Below, piece after piece: positions 18,643 through 27,050 of a stretch of 64,000 nucleotides of DNA. The notes below the pieces were generated by a model that saw nothing but the letters and a program-made list of their open reading frames with translations, did not search any database and had not been told where the DNA came from. Both the position numbers and the translations under genes were made by a program. The stretch's first letter is position 1; each line of letters begins with the position of its first letter. This DNA is from JAZDEY01 sp043808325 [NCBI: Candidatus Eiseniibacteriota bacterium] (GTDB lineage Bacteria; Arandabacterota; Arandabacteria; Arandabacterales): contig JAZDEY010000068.1 of assembly GCA_043808325.1 (NCBI GenBank), positions 1-64,000 of the forward strand. The letters run 5' to 3'.

Positions 18643-20575
18643 AGCTCTCAGCCACTCTGGAGTCGATCTCGTTCCTGACAGACTCGACGAACTCTTCAAC
18701 GGGTACGACGCCCGTGTCCCCGACCTTACGCTTTCTCACAGCAACGCACCCTGCTTCCACCTCTTTGTCGCCCACGACAACAAGGTAGGGCACTTTCTCA
18801 AGCGTTTTCTCCCTTATACGGTACCCCAACTTCTGCTGAGAACCCGAGATCTCGGCTCGCACGCCGCGCTCGAGTAGCATCGACATCACCTTCCGGGCGT
18901 AGTCCTCATTCTTCTCAAGCACTGGAAGCACCGAGACCTGAACCGGCGCCAACCAAACAGGCATAGCCCCCGCGTAGTGCTCGACCAGGGTTGCCATGAA
19001 GCGCTCCATTGCTCCCAGCACGGTCCGATGGATCATAACCACATTATGGGAGTGACCGTCCCTGCCTACATACTCCACACCCAACCGCCCGGGTAGATTG
19101 AAATCGAACTGGATCGTAGGACCCTGCCATCCGCGTCCCAGGGCGTCAAGCAGCTTGATGTCGATCTTCGGACCATAGAAGACCGCCTCGCCTTCTTTTC
19201 TTATGTAGGAAAGGCTCTTGCGTGACAGCGCCTCCAGGAGTCCCTGCTCCGCCAAGTCCCACTGGTCATCTAATCCTGCGTAGTCCTGCGGTCGCCGCGG
19301 GTCACGCACACTCAGATTTATCTCGTAGTTCTCGAAGCCGAAGATCGAGAGCATGAACTGGGCGAGATCGATCACTCCGACCAACTCATCAACGATCTGC
19401 TCTCGTGTACAGAAGATGTGAGCGTCGTCCTGAGTGAAACCCCTTACTCTCATCATGCCGTGGAGGGTGCCCGAGCGCTCCCGCCGGTAGACTGTTCCCA
19501 GCTCGGCAAATCTGATGGGCAGGTCCCGGTAGCTCCTCTTTCTCGATTTATAGATCAGGATGTGCCCGACACAATTCATCGGTTTCAAGACGTATTCTTC
19601 GTTCTCGACATTGAGCAGATACATGTTCTCGCGATAGTAGTCGAGGTGGCCCGAGGCCTTCCACAGCGCCGCCCTGGCAATATGAGGAGTGTAGACCAGG
19701 CTATAGCCCCGCTTGAGATGCTCCGAGCGCCAGAAATCCTCGATCAGGTGGCGCACCATGGCGCCTTTGGGATGCCAATAGCCCAGTCCCGGACCGGCTT
19801 CATCGTGAATCGAGAAGAGGTCGAGGTCTATCCCAAGCCGGCGATGATCTCGCCGCTTGGCCTCTTCCAGCCGCTCGAGGTGCGTTGTCAGATCTCCCAC
19901 ACATTCGAAGGCTATACCGTATATGCGCTGCAGCATCGGCCTGGTTTCATCGCCGTGCCAGTAAGCCCCGGCCAGCGAAGTCACTTTGAAAGCGCACAGA
20001 AGCCCGGTCGAGGCAAGGTGAGGGCCCCTGCAGAGGTCCACAAAGTCGCCCTGTCTGTAAATTGTGACCTTGGCATCTTCCATGCCCTCCAGAAGCTCCA
20101 CCTTGTAGGGCTCGCCCCGCTTGGCAAATAGGTCGATCGCTTCCTGTCTTGTGACCTCGGCCCGTTCCAGCGGGACATTCTCCTCCACCAGATTGGCCAT
20201 CGCTGCTTCAATCTTGGCGAGATCTTCCTCCGAGAGCTTGCCGCCGACATCAAAGTCATAGTAGAAGCCGTCTTCAATCGCCGGCCCGATGCCCAGCTTG
20301 GCCTCGGGATAAAGCCGTTTCACAGCCTGGGCCATCACATGTGACGCAGTGTGTCGGTATACCTCGCGGGCCTCCGGGCAATCGAAAGTCAGAAACTCCA
20401 CCCTGGCGTCTCCCTCGAGAACAGCCGAAAGCCCGGTGAGGGCGTCCCCGACCCGGGCGGCTATAATCGGCCTCCCAGTCTGCTTACCCACAGCTATGGC
20501 CCTCTCGGCGAGACATGTTCCCGCCTTGAGGTTTATGACCAGGGATGGATGGCTGGCACCTCGGTTCTCAGGCAT
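18641..20575 (-). CDS. thrS: Threonyl-tRNA synthetase
   Basis: 644 residues, full length. N-terminal TGS domain (about 10-66), second additional domain with HTASHVMAQAV (editing of mischarged Ser), class II core with MNCVGHILIYKS (Zn ligand Cys), TVYRRERSGTLHGMMRVRGF and GRDGHSHNVVMIHRTVLGAMER, then the anticodon-binding domain. No T-box element is visible in the 60 bases before it. It is directly followed by infC, as in many bacteria; tRNA-Val precedes it on the same strand. Confidence 0.97.
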   Translation of the reverse strand: MPENRGASHPSLVINLKAGTCLAERAIAVGKQTGRPIIAARVGDALTGLSAVLEGDARVEFLTFDCPEAREVYRHTASHVMAQAVKRLYPEAKLGIGPAIEDGFYYDFDVGGKLSEEDLAKIEAAMANLVEENVPLERAEVTRQEAIDLFAKRGEPYKVELLEGMEDAKVTIYRQGDFVDLCRGPHLASTGLLCAFKVTSLAGAYWHGDETRPMLQRIYGIAFECVGDLTTHLERLEEAKRRDHRRLGIDLDLFSIHDEAGPGLGYWHPKGAMVRHLIEDFWRSEHLKRGYSLVYTPHIARAALWKASGHLDYYRENMYLLNVENEEYVLKPMNCVGHILIYKSRKRSYRDLPIRFAELGTVYRRERSGTLHGMMRVRGFTQDDAHIFCTREQIVDELVGVIDLAQFMLSIFGFENYEINLSVRDPRRPQDYAGLDDQWDLAEQGLLEALSRKSLSYIRKEGEAVFYGPKIDIKLLDALGRGWQGPTIQFDFNLPGRLGVEYVGRDGHSHNVVMIHRTVLGAMERFMATLVEHYAGAMPVWLAPVQVSVLPVLEKNEDYARKVMSMLLERGVRAEISGSQQKLGYRIREKTLEKVPYLVVVGDKEVEAGCVAVRKRKVGDTGVVPVEEFVESVRNEIDSRVAES

Positions 20576-20637
20576 TTTCAGGTCTTGAAATTACTCCTTC
20601 CCCATGGTTAATCGCACCAATCGCAATCCTCGAATCG

Positions 20638-20714
20638 TGGTGGGCGATAGTGGACTTGAACCACTGACCTCCTGCTTGTCGAGCAGGCACTCTAACCAGC
20701 TGAGCTAATCGCCC
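20638..20714 (-). tRNA. tRNA-Val (GAC)
   Basis: 77 bases including an encoded CCA. Seven-pair acceptor stem (GGGCGAT with ATCGCCC), D arm, anticodon stem CCTGC/GCAGG, T arm with TTCAAGT. The seven-base anticodon loop reads TCGACAA, giving anticodon GAC at positions 34-36 (plus-strand 20678-20680). Position 33 is C instead of the near-universal U. Confidence 0.9.
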
Positions 20715-20763
20715 ATTCACCTAACGCAAGTCTCCTCAACGCATTAAACCATACTCTTCAATT

Positions 20764-20791
20764 GGTACACTAGGACGCGCCCCGCTGTCAA
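20764..20791 (-). promoter_or_regulatory. Probable promoter for tRNA-Val
   Basis: TTGACA (20791-20786) with a 16-base spacer and a weak -10, TGTACC (20769-20764). It overlaps the last codons of the S1 gene. The -35 is perfect; the -10 is poor, so the exact -10 is uncertain. Confidence 0.4.
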
Positions 20792-22722
20792 GTCAAATCT
20801 CCCCCCACAGGCGGCTCCTCAGCACGTGGCCCGTCGGGTCCCGCTTCAGCAGCGCCCTCAGCCCATTCCTCTGCCGTTCCATCCTCCGACGGCTCGGCCT
20901 CAGCCCCCTCGACCCCACCTCCACCCTCTCCGGCCGTGGGCTCGCCCGTAGCAGAGACCACATCCGCAACCGTGATCCTATGAGGCCCGTACTTACGCAT
21001 GTACTCGTCGACTTCCTCTCTATCCTGGTCGGCAAGGTATTCCTTGACGCTTAAGAGAATCTTGCGCGCATCGGGGTCGATTCTTATCACTTTGAGCGGG
21101 AGTTCGTCGCCGGGCTTGAAGATGTCCGATGGCTTTCTGATGTTGTCCTTGCCCAGTTGGGAAATCGGGACAAACCCCTCGACATCCTCTTCGAGCTCAA
21201 CCACTACGCCACGCTCCTGAACCTTGCTGATCGTACCTTTGACCGCGGAGCCGATGGTGTACTTCTCCACCAACTTCTCCCACGGGTTTTCCTGAATCTG
21301 CTTAAGCCCCAGAGATATCTTGCGGTTCTCCTTATCGATACTGAGAACCACAACGTCGACCTTGTCACCCTTTCTCAGGATCTCGCTGGGGTGGCGTATC
21401 CTCTTGGTCCAAGACATGTCGGATATATGGACAAGGCCCTCGATGCCCTCCTCGATCTCGACAAACGCACCGAAATTGGTGAGGTTCCTGACCTTGCCCG
21501 TGACCTTGGTGCCTTTGGGATATCTCTCTTCCAGGGTCTCCCAGGGGTCAGGCTCCACCTGTTTGAGGCCCAGCGATATCTTCTCGTTTTCCTTGTCGAT
21601 CTTCAGGACCAGGGCCTCGATGGTGTCGCCTATGGCCACAACCTTGGAGGGATGTTTCACGTGCTTGGTCCACGACATCTCCGACTTGTGCACCAGCCCC
21701 TCCACGCCTTTCTCCAGCTCGACGAAAGCTCCGTAATCGGTGATGCTCACGACCTTGCCCCTGACCTTGGTACCGACGGGGTACTTCTTGTCGATGTCCT
21801 CCCAAGGATATGGCGTCAGCTGTTTTGTGCCCAGGGAGATTCGTTCCCGCTCCTTGTCGAAGTCAAGCACCTTAACCTTGACCATATCCCCGATCGCCAG
21901 CAGCTCCGAAGGATGACTGACCCGTCCCCAGGCCATGTCCGTAATATGAAGCAGGCCATCGATCCCGCCGAGGTCGATGAAAGCTCCGAAATCGGTTATG
22001 TTCTTCACAAGGCCTTCGCGCAATTCCCCCTTCTCAATATGCTCCAGAAGGATATTCTTCTGTTTCTCCCGCTCTTCTTCGAGCACCATCCGCCGTGAAA
22101 CAACCACGTTGCGGCGCCGCTTATTCAGCTTTATCACCTTGACCCGAATCGTCTGCCCGATCAGATCGTTGAGATCCTGAATGTGCCGGATGCCGACCTG
22201 CGAACCCGGCAGGAACGCCTCGACTCCGAACAGATCGACCACCGCTCCACCCTGAATCCGCCGCGCCAGCTTACCCTCAACCACCTTCTGCTGGTCGTAG
22301 GCGTCCTTTATCGTTCCCCATACCCGCAAGAAGTCAGCGCGCTGCTTGGAGAGCACCACCAGTCCATCCTGGTTCTCCATCTTCTCGAGGAAAACGTCGA
22401 TCTCATCCCCGACCCTGACCGTTGGATTCTCTCCAAACTCGCTCATCGGCACCACGCCTTCAGATTTAAAGCCGACGTCGATCAGTATGTCGGTCTCGGT
22501 GACCCTGACCACCCGGCCGGTCACAATCTCGCCCTCCTCGATCTCCTTGAAAGACTGCTCGTACATGTCGAGGATGTCTTTCGACATCTCGCCGGCTTCC
22601 TCATCATCCTGAAAGACCAGCTTCAGAGGGCCCGGTTTAGGCTTGAATCTCCTCCTGTCGTCATAGGAATGGCTACTGTCATGGTACCTTGAATCTTCTC
22701 CGTAATCGTCACGGCCTCTCAT
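20788..22722 (-). CDS. rpsA: 30S ribosomal protein S1 homologue, six S1 domains
   Basis: 644 residues. Six consecutive S1 RNA-binding repeats (about 60-125, 145-210, 232-300, 317-387, 404-474, 491-560); repeats 3-5 share the GAFVELE-GVEGLVH type core. The first 45 residues form an unusual polar extension rich in Asp, Arg, Tyr and His, and the last 80 residues are an acidic, Gly/Ala/Glu-rich disordered tail. An AAGGAGAAAGG site precedes ATG 22722; an internal ATG at codon 46 would give the more common N-terminus. The protein tethers mRNA to the 30S subunit. It ends the M50-trpS-scp-cmk-ispH transcript. Confidence 0.93.
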   Translation of the reverse strand: MRGRDDYGEDSRYHDSSHSYDDRRRFKPKPGPLKLVFQDDEEAGEMSKDILDMYEQSFKEIEEGEIVTGRVVRVTETDILIDVGFKSEGVVPMSEFGENPTVRVGDEIDVFLEKMENQDGLVVLSKQRADFLRVWGTIKDAYDQQKVVEGKLARRIQGGAVVDLFGVEAFLPGSQVGIRHIQDLNDLIGQTIRVKVIKLNKRRRNVVVSRRMVLEEEREKQKNILLEHIEKGELREGLVKNITDFGAFIDLGGIDGLLHITDMAWGRVSHPSELLAIGDMVKVKVLDFDKERERISLGTKQLTPYPWEDIDKKYPVGTKVRGKVVSITDYGAFVELEKGVEGLVHKSEMSWTKHVKHPSKVVAIGDTIEALVLKIDKENEKISLGLKQVEPDPWETLEERYPKGTKVTGKVRNLTNFGAFVEIEEGIEGLVHISDMSWTKRIRHPSEILRKGDKVDVVVLSIDKENRKISLGLKQIQENPWEKLVEKYTIGSAVKGTISKVQERGVVVELEEDVEGFVPISQLGKDNIRKPSDIFKPGDELPLKVIRIDPDARKILLSVKEYLADQDREEVDEYMRKYGPHRITVADVVSATGEPTAGEGGGGVEGAEAEPSEDGTAEEWAEGAAEAGPDGPRAEEPPVGGDLT

Positions 22723-22753
22723 CCTAACCTTTCTCCTTCCTCTTCTATAGATT

Positions 22754-22768
22754 TAGCCCTTAGGGCTA
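22754..22768. repeat. Short perfect palindrome between ispH and rpsA
   Basis: Seven-base arms TAGCCCT and AGGGCTA around a single T, in the 57-base gap between the ispH stop and the S1 start. It would form a small hairpin just upstream of the S1 ribosome site, so it could affect S1 translation or be chance. Confidence 0.4.
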
Positions 22769-22779
22769 GAGAATCCAAA

Positions 22780-23661
22780 CTAAAGCTTCCTGAGCTTCGC
22801 CACAACACTGCGAACCAACCATTTCGGAGTAGATGTCCCCGTCACAATGCCGACGGTCGAACCCGGCTTGAACCACCTGGTGTCGACTTCATCGGCGGTC
22901 TCAAGATGGTGCGTATGGGGGCAGATCGATCTGCACAACCTCTCCAATCGAGATGTATTTGCGCTATTCCTTCCCCCAACGACCAATAGAACATCGACCT
23001 CGCCGGCAAGCGTCCTGGCCCGCTCCTGGCGCCTGGACGTCTCGCTGCAGATCGTATTAAACACTAAGATCTCCCTTGTATCTCTCGCCACTTGGCTTAC
23101 GACACTTGCGAAGGTATCCACAGGGATAGTCGTTTGAGCTATGATACCCACTCTTCGCCCAAACTTCAACCCTTTTGCTTGGGTTGCGTTCTCGACAACC
23201 CGCGACCTACCCGGTACACAACCCCGGATGCCCTTGACCTCGGGATGGCGCTTCTCACCCACGATCACGACCTCGTAGCCCATTTTGTAAAGTCGTCTCG
23301 CGTTCTCCTGAGCCTTCCGGACAAATGGACAAGTTGCATCGATGATTTCGTAGCCGCACCGCTTCGCCTCTCTGACCGTGGCGGGGCTCACGCCGTGAGA
23401 TCGAATCACCAGGAGTCCATCGGTTCCGGTCAGCCTTGCCAGCGGTCTCACTCCGACTTCCTTAAGCTTCTCCACAACCTGCGGATTGTGAATCAGGGGC
23501 CCGAGGCTGTATATGCCGCGGTCCGAATGGGTCGCCGCCGCCAGTGCAATCTTGATTGCGCCCTTCACTCCCGAACAAAAACCTGCCCCCTTGCTCACGA
23601 TGATCCTGAGCTTCCTCCGCCCGGTCCTACGGCTGCTGCGCCTTTTCTCGAAGTCCCGCAA
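22780..23661 (-). CDS. ispH: 4-hydroxy-3-methylbut-2-enyl diphosphate reductase
   Basis: About 293 residues. Last step of the MEP pathway, making IPP and DMAPP with a [4Fe-4S] cluster. The three cluster Cys are in GFCSGV, DATCPFV and NTICSET; the active-site Glu/His segments SHGVSP and HPEVKGI are present. The signature GAST is GTST here. The start is uncertain: TTG 23661 overlaps plsC by 35 bases, while homologues usually begin near IIVSKGAGFC, where a GTG follows a GGAGGAAG site. The 18 or so basic residues before that point may therefore not be translated. Confidence 0.92.
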   Translation of the reverse strand: MRDFEKRRSSRRTGRRKLRIIVSKGAGFCSGVKGAIKIALAAATHSDRGIYSLGPLIHNPQVVEKLKEVGVRPLARLTGTDGLLVIRSHGVSPATVREAKRCGYEIIDATCPFVRKAQENARRLYKMGYEVVIVGEKRHPEVKGIRGCVPGRSRVVENATQAKGLKFGRRVGIIAQTTIPVDTFASVVSQVARDTREILVFNTICSETSRRQERARTLAGEVDVLLVVGGRNSANTSRLERLCRSICPHTHHLETADEVDTRWFKPGSTVGIVTGTSTPKWLVRSVVAKLRKL

Positions 23662-24262
23662 TTCCTTTCATCACCTCTTCGGTCAGCCTCTGGTATCTTT
23701 CGTGGTCGCTCGAGCACTGTCCGCGCAGGTTATCCGCCGAAACAGGTTCGCCGAAGCTGACGGCAAGTCTCGCCCTTCGTAAGAGGACCCGGCCGAGCCG
23801 GTTTGTACCCCTCACGTAAGCCGGGACAATCGGAGCGCCCGCCAGGCAGGCAATCAGTCCGACGCCGGGCTTGGGCTTGAGCAACTTCCCGCTGAGACTG
23901 CGGGTACCTTCCGGAAACATCAGAACCACCCTGCCCTCGCCAAGGAGCTCAACCGCTTTCCTTACCGCCCCCACGTCTCCGACCGCCCTCCTCAAGGGGA
24001 TCGCATTGTACTGCCGGATCAGCCAACCGAACGCGCGATTCTTAAAGAGCTCTTCCTTCGCCATGAAGTGAACCTCGCGCGGCACGGCGCTGCCGACGAC
24101 CGGAGGATCGCAGTAGGAGATATGGTTGGACGCAATTATCACCGGCCCCGATCTGGGAATCCGGTCGCGGCCGGTAACTCGAAACCCGAATAAGGCCTTC
24201 TCTATGAAATTGAGAAAGAGCCACGAGATCCTGTAGTGGAATCTAAACGCCGCCTTCTCCAA
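23627..24262 (-). CDS. plsC: 1-acylglycerol-3-phosphate acyltransferase
   Basis: 211 residues. Membrane-associated acyltransferase that makes phosphatidic acid. The catalytic NHisyCD (NHx4D) box is near residue 46 and FPEGTRS near 118, with an N-terminal hydrophobic helix. The TTG start at 24262 overlaps the end of cmk by 20 bases. The cmk-plsC-ispH-rpsA order recalls the cmk-rpsA and ispH-rpsA pairs of other bacteria. Confidence 0.9.
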   Translation of the reverse strand: MEKAAFRFHYRISWLFLNFIEKALFGFRVTGRDRIPRSGPVIIASNHISYCDPPVVGSAVPREVHFMAKEELFKNRAFGWLIRQYNAIPLRRAVGDVGAVRKAVELLGEGRVVLMFPEGTRSLSGKLLKPKPGVGLIACLAGAPIVPAYVRGTNRLGRVLLRRARLAVSFGEPVSADNLRGQCSSDHERYQRLTEEVMKGIAGLREKAQQP

Positions 24263-24926
24263 GCTTCTTCGCTACCTCTTCGATTACCCGGTCGACCTGC
24301 TCTTCTATGGTAAGATCGGTGTTATCTATGATCACCGCCCCTTCGGGCACCACCAGCGGACTGTGTTCCCGGGTCGAGTCGTATCGGTCCCGAGCGCTGA
24401 TCTCCTGCTCCACTTTACTTGGGTCAGCCGACAAACCGACCTGAGCCAGGTCCCTTTGTCTCCTGGCAGCGCGACAATTAAGATCGGCCTCAAGGTAGAT
24501 CTTGACCTCTGCCTGAGGAAAGACCACCGAGCCTATGTCTCTGCCTTCCGCCACTATCCCGCCGTCCAGCCCTATCTTCCGCTGGAGCTCCACCATCCGC
24601 TCCCTGACACCCCTGGCTGCCGAGACCGCCGACGCATTGCGCGTGACCCGAGGCTCCCGCAGAAGATCGGTAACGTCGCGCCCATCGACAATGATGCGTG
24701 TTCCCTCAGGATCGGTCTCGACACGGACTTCGGTTCTGCGCGCCATCTCCGCAAGCGCCTCCGGCCTGGAAATGTCTATGCCTTGCTCCAGCGCCTTCAC
24801 CGTCATCCCACGGTACATGGCACCGGTATCGAGATAGGCATAGCCGAGCCTCTGGGCCACCAGCCTGGCAGTAGTGCTCTTGCCCGAGCCGGCGGGTCCG
24901 TCTATGGTTATAACGAGCCGCTTCAT
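24243..24926 (-). CDS. cmk: Cytidylate kinase
   Basis: 227 residues. Phosphorylates CMP and dCMP. P-loop GPAGSGKST at about 10-18, YLDTGAMYRG for CMP binding, and the LID region RRQRDL; GRDIGSVVFP is also conserved. ATG 24926 is 10 bases after the rluB stop. Standard length, nothing unusual. Confidence 0.96.
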   Translation of the reverse strand: MKRLVITIDGPAGSGKSTTARLVAQRLGYAYLDTGAMYRGMTVKALEQGIDISRPEALAEMARRTEVRVETDPEGTRIIVDGRDVTDLLREPRVTRNASAVSAARGVRERMVELQRKIGLDGGIVAEGRDIGSVVFPQAEVKIYLEADLNCRAARRQRDLAQVGLSADPSKVEQEISARDRYDSTREHSPLVVPEGAVIIDNTDLTIEEQVDRVIEEVAKKLGEGGV

Positions 24927-24936
24927 CGGAACTCCC

Positions 24937-25719
24937 CTATTGGTGAACCTCGGGCGCGCTCCTCCGCGGCCGGTGGGCTTGTTTCAGGCCGGCCACATAG
25001 GAATCCTGCACCAGTCTCCTCAGGCCGCGAACCTCGTCGCGCGTGAGGTGCCTCCATCTGCCAACTCCCAGCGCTCCCAGGGTAACTCCCGCGAATCTCA
25101 CTCGCTTGAGCCGCACCACATCATAACCGCACGCTGCGATCATCCGTCTTATCTCGCGCTTCTTTCCCTCGGTCAGGGTGAGCCTGAGCATAAAGGATTG
25201 CCCGGTCTCCCTGAGGACTCTAACCGCCTTCGGGCGGGCCGTCCCATCCTCCAGGACCACGCCCTGCCTGAGAGCATCCGCCAGATCGGCACTGGCTCCA
25301 CCCTTGACTCTCACTTCGTAAATTCGTTCAATCGCATACTTGGGATGCGCAAGCCTGAAACTGAGCGCACCGTCATTGGTCAAGAGGATCAGGCCTTCGC
25401 TTTCCATATCGAGTCGGCCCACCGCGAATGCTCCGGTCGGAAGTCCCGGCACTTGGTCATATAGCGTCCTCCTCTTTCGAGGGTCACTCGCGGTCACTAT
25501 CGCACCGCGAGGCTTGTAGGCCGCGATGTAGATCTGCTCCTCGTGCGGTCGTACCGTCTTGCCGTCAACCTCAACCCGGCTTGCGACCGGATCGACCATG
25601 GTACTCAGGTCTGTCACCGGGCTCCCATCGATCGTCACGAGTCCGCCGACTACCAATTTCTCGCACTTCCGCCTGGAACCCAGCTGGCAGTCACGCAGGA
25701 ACTTATTGAGTCTCACCAT
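24937..25719 (-). CDS. rluB: rRNA pseudouridine synthase, RluB/RsuA family
   Basis: About 260 residues from ATG 25719 (an ATG three codons upstream is also possible; the start at 25806 is deep in scpB). N-terminal S4 RNA-binding domain (MVRLNKFLRDCQLGSRRKCE), then the catalytic GRLDMESEGLILLTNDG with the nucleophilic Asp, and KREIRRM. The usual target is the 23S rRNA helix near position 2605. The scpA-scpB-rluB order is conserved in many bacteria. Confidence 0.93.
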   Translation of the reverse strand: MVRLNKFLRDCQLGSRRKCEKLVVGGLVTIDGSPVTDLSTMVDPVASRVEVDGKTVRPHEEQIYIAAYKPRGAIVTASDPRKRRTLYDQVPGLPTGAFAVGRLDMESEGLILLTNDGALSFRLAHPKYAIERIYEVRVKGGASADLADALRQGVVLEDGTARPKAVRVLRETGQSFMLRLTLTEGKKREIRRMIAACGYDVVRLKRVRFAGVTLGALGVGRWRHLTRDEVRGLRRLVQDSYVAGLKQAHRPRRSAPEVHQ

Positions 25720-26302
25720 GGCCGGCATACTCTTGCGAAGGCGGCTCGGGCGGCTGAACCAGCGGGACACCCGGTTTCTCGCCCAAGAGCTCATCGATTT
25801 CCTCAACCTTGGGCAGATCGCTCAGCCGGTTGATGCCGAATTGCATCAAGAAGTCCTTGGTTGTTCCAAAGAGCAGGGGACGGCCCGGCCCCTCACCTCT
25901 ACCCACGATCCTCACCAGGTTACGCTCCATAAGGGTTCTCAGAACCCCATCGACATTAACACCGCGGACGGCCTCGATCGCCGAACGCAGTACCGGCTGC
26001 TTGTAAGCAACTACGGCCAGGGTCTCAAGCGCGGCCCTGGACAACCTCGCCTTGCTTGCAGTTTCAAGAAGCTTATCCACCCAGACCGAATAATCCGGCT
26101 TGGTAGTGAGCTGATAGCCCCCTCCCACCTCGACCAACTGGAAGGACCGATTCTCCTGCGCGTAGTCGTCGCGCAGCGCCGCCGTAGCTGCTATCACCTG
26201 ATCCCACTCCACACCGGGGACAATCGCTACTATTCTCTCCACGCTAAGCGGATCGGGGCACGCAAAGAGCAGCGCCTCCACTATCCTCTTAACCTCTTCC
26301 AT
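25703..26302 (-). CDS. scpB: Segregation and condensation protein B
   Basis: 199 residues. Two winged-helix domains; LSRAALETLAVVAYKQPV and RGVNVDGVLRTL are the family core. ScpB dimers bind ScpA to form the non-SMC part of the bacterial condensin. The ATG overlaps the scpA stop by one base. The C-terminal tail is Pro/Glu-rich. The SMC gene is not in the window. Confidence 0.96.
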   Translation of the reverse strand: MEEVKRIVEALLFACPDPLSVERIVAIVPGVEWDQVIAATAALRDDYAQENRSFQLVEVGGGYQLTTKPDYSVWVDKLLETASKARLSRAALETLAVVAYKQPVLRSAIEAVRGVNVDGVLRTLMERNLVRIVGRGEGPGRPLLFGTTKDFLMQFGINRLSDLPKVEEIDELLGEKPGVPLVQPPEPPSQEYAGHGETQ

Positions 26303-27045
26303 CAGTTCTCTCCATCTCTCTCACCGGGTCCGACGTCGCCCTGCTCCGCAGTCCGGCGGTGAATCCAAATTTCACCGAAGGACCTGGTCTGCCTGACGAC
26401 CGCAAATCCCAGCCTCAGAATCTCCAGGAGGGCCAGAAAAGTGACAATAAGATCAATCCTGGTCGCGCCCGGCTCGAAGAGATCTTCGAACGAGAGCACC
26501 GCGGCCGAATCGATCCTGGTCTTGAGCATCTCTATCTTCTCCTCAAGCGAGATCTCCTCGGGGCGAATCTCAAGGTATCTCACCTGGACTTTCTCGAGCA
26601 CCTTCTTGAAGGCCGCGATCAGCTCGAACAGATTATAGGCGTACTCCACCTCGATCACACTCTCGCCGTCCTGGGTGTCAGGCCTTACAAAAAGCAGCCG
26701 CCGCTGGTACTCCATGGTTTCCAGTCTCCCGGCGGCCTCCTTGAACTTCTGATACTCCAGCAGCTGCTGGATCAATTCGCGTCGCGGATCATCTTCTTCT
26801 TCGATCTCATCGCCCTGAGATGGAAGCAACATCCGGGCCTTTATCCTCATCAGGGTTGAGGCCATGACCAGGAATTCCCCCGCCAGCTCGAGATTGAGGA
26901 GCTCAAGCACCCGTATGTAGTCGAGATACTGTTGAGTGATCTTGGCTATGGGAATATCATAGATGTTTATCTCATCTTTCTTTATAAGGTAGAGGAGCAG
27001 GTCAAGCGGACCCTCGAACTGCTCAATCTTGACCTTGTAATCCAT
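26302..27045 (-). CDS. scpA: Segregation and condensation protein A
   Basis: 247 residues. Kleisin subunit: N-terminal FEGPLDLLLYLIKKDEINIYDIPI is diagnostic, a variable linker carries acidic residues (EIEEEDDPR), and the C-terminal winged helix binds the SMC head. It is directly followed by scpB and preceded by trpS after 5 bases. Confidence 0.96.
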   Translation of the reverse strand: MDYKVKIEQFEGPLDLLLYLIKKDEINIYDIPIAKITQQYLDYIRVLELLNLELAGEFLVMASTLMRIKARMLLPSQGDEIEEEDDPRRELIQQLLEYQKFKEAAGRLETMEYQRRLLFVRPDTQDGESVIEVEYAYNLFELIAAFKKVLEKVQVRYLEIRPEEISLEEKIEMLKTRIDSAAVLSFEDLFEPGATRIDLIVTFLALLEILRLGFAVVRQTRSFGEIWIHRRTAEQGDVGPGERDGEN

Positions 27046-27050
27046 CGGGC

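Noticed and set aside
20576-20640. T-box leader before thrS (also considered for pheS and proS)
   Set aside because: Leaders are too short or absent, and no T-box conserved string was found.
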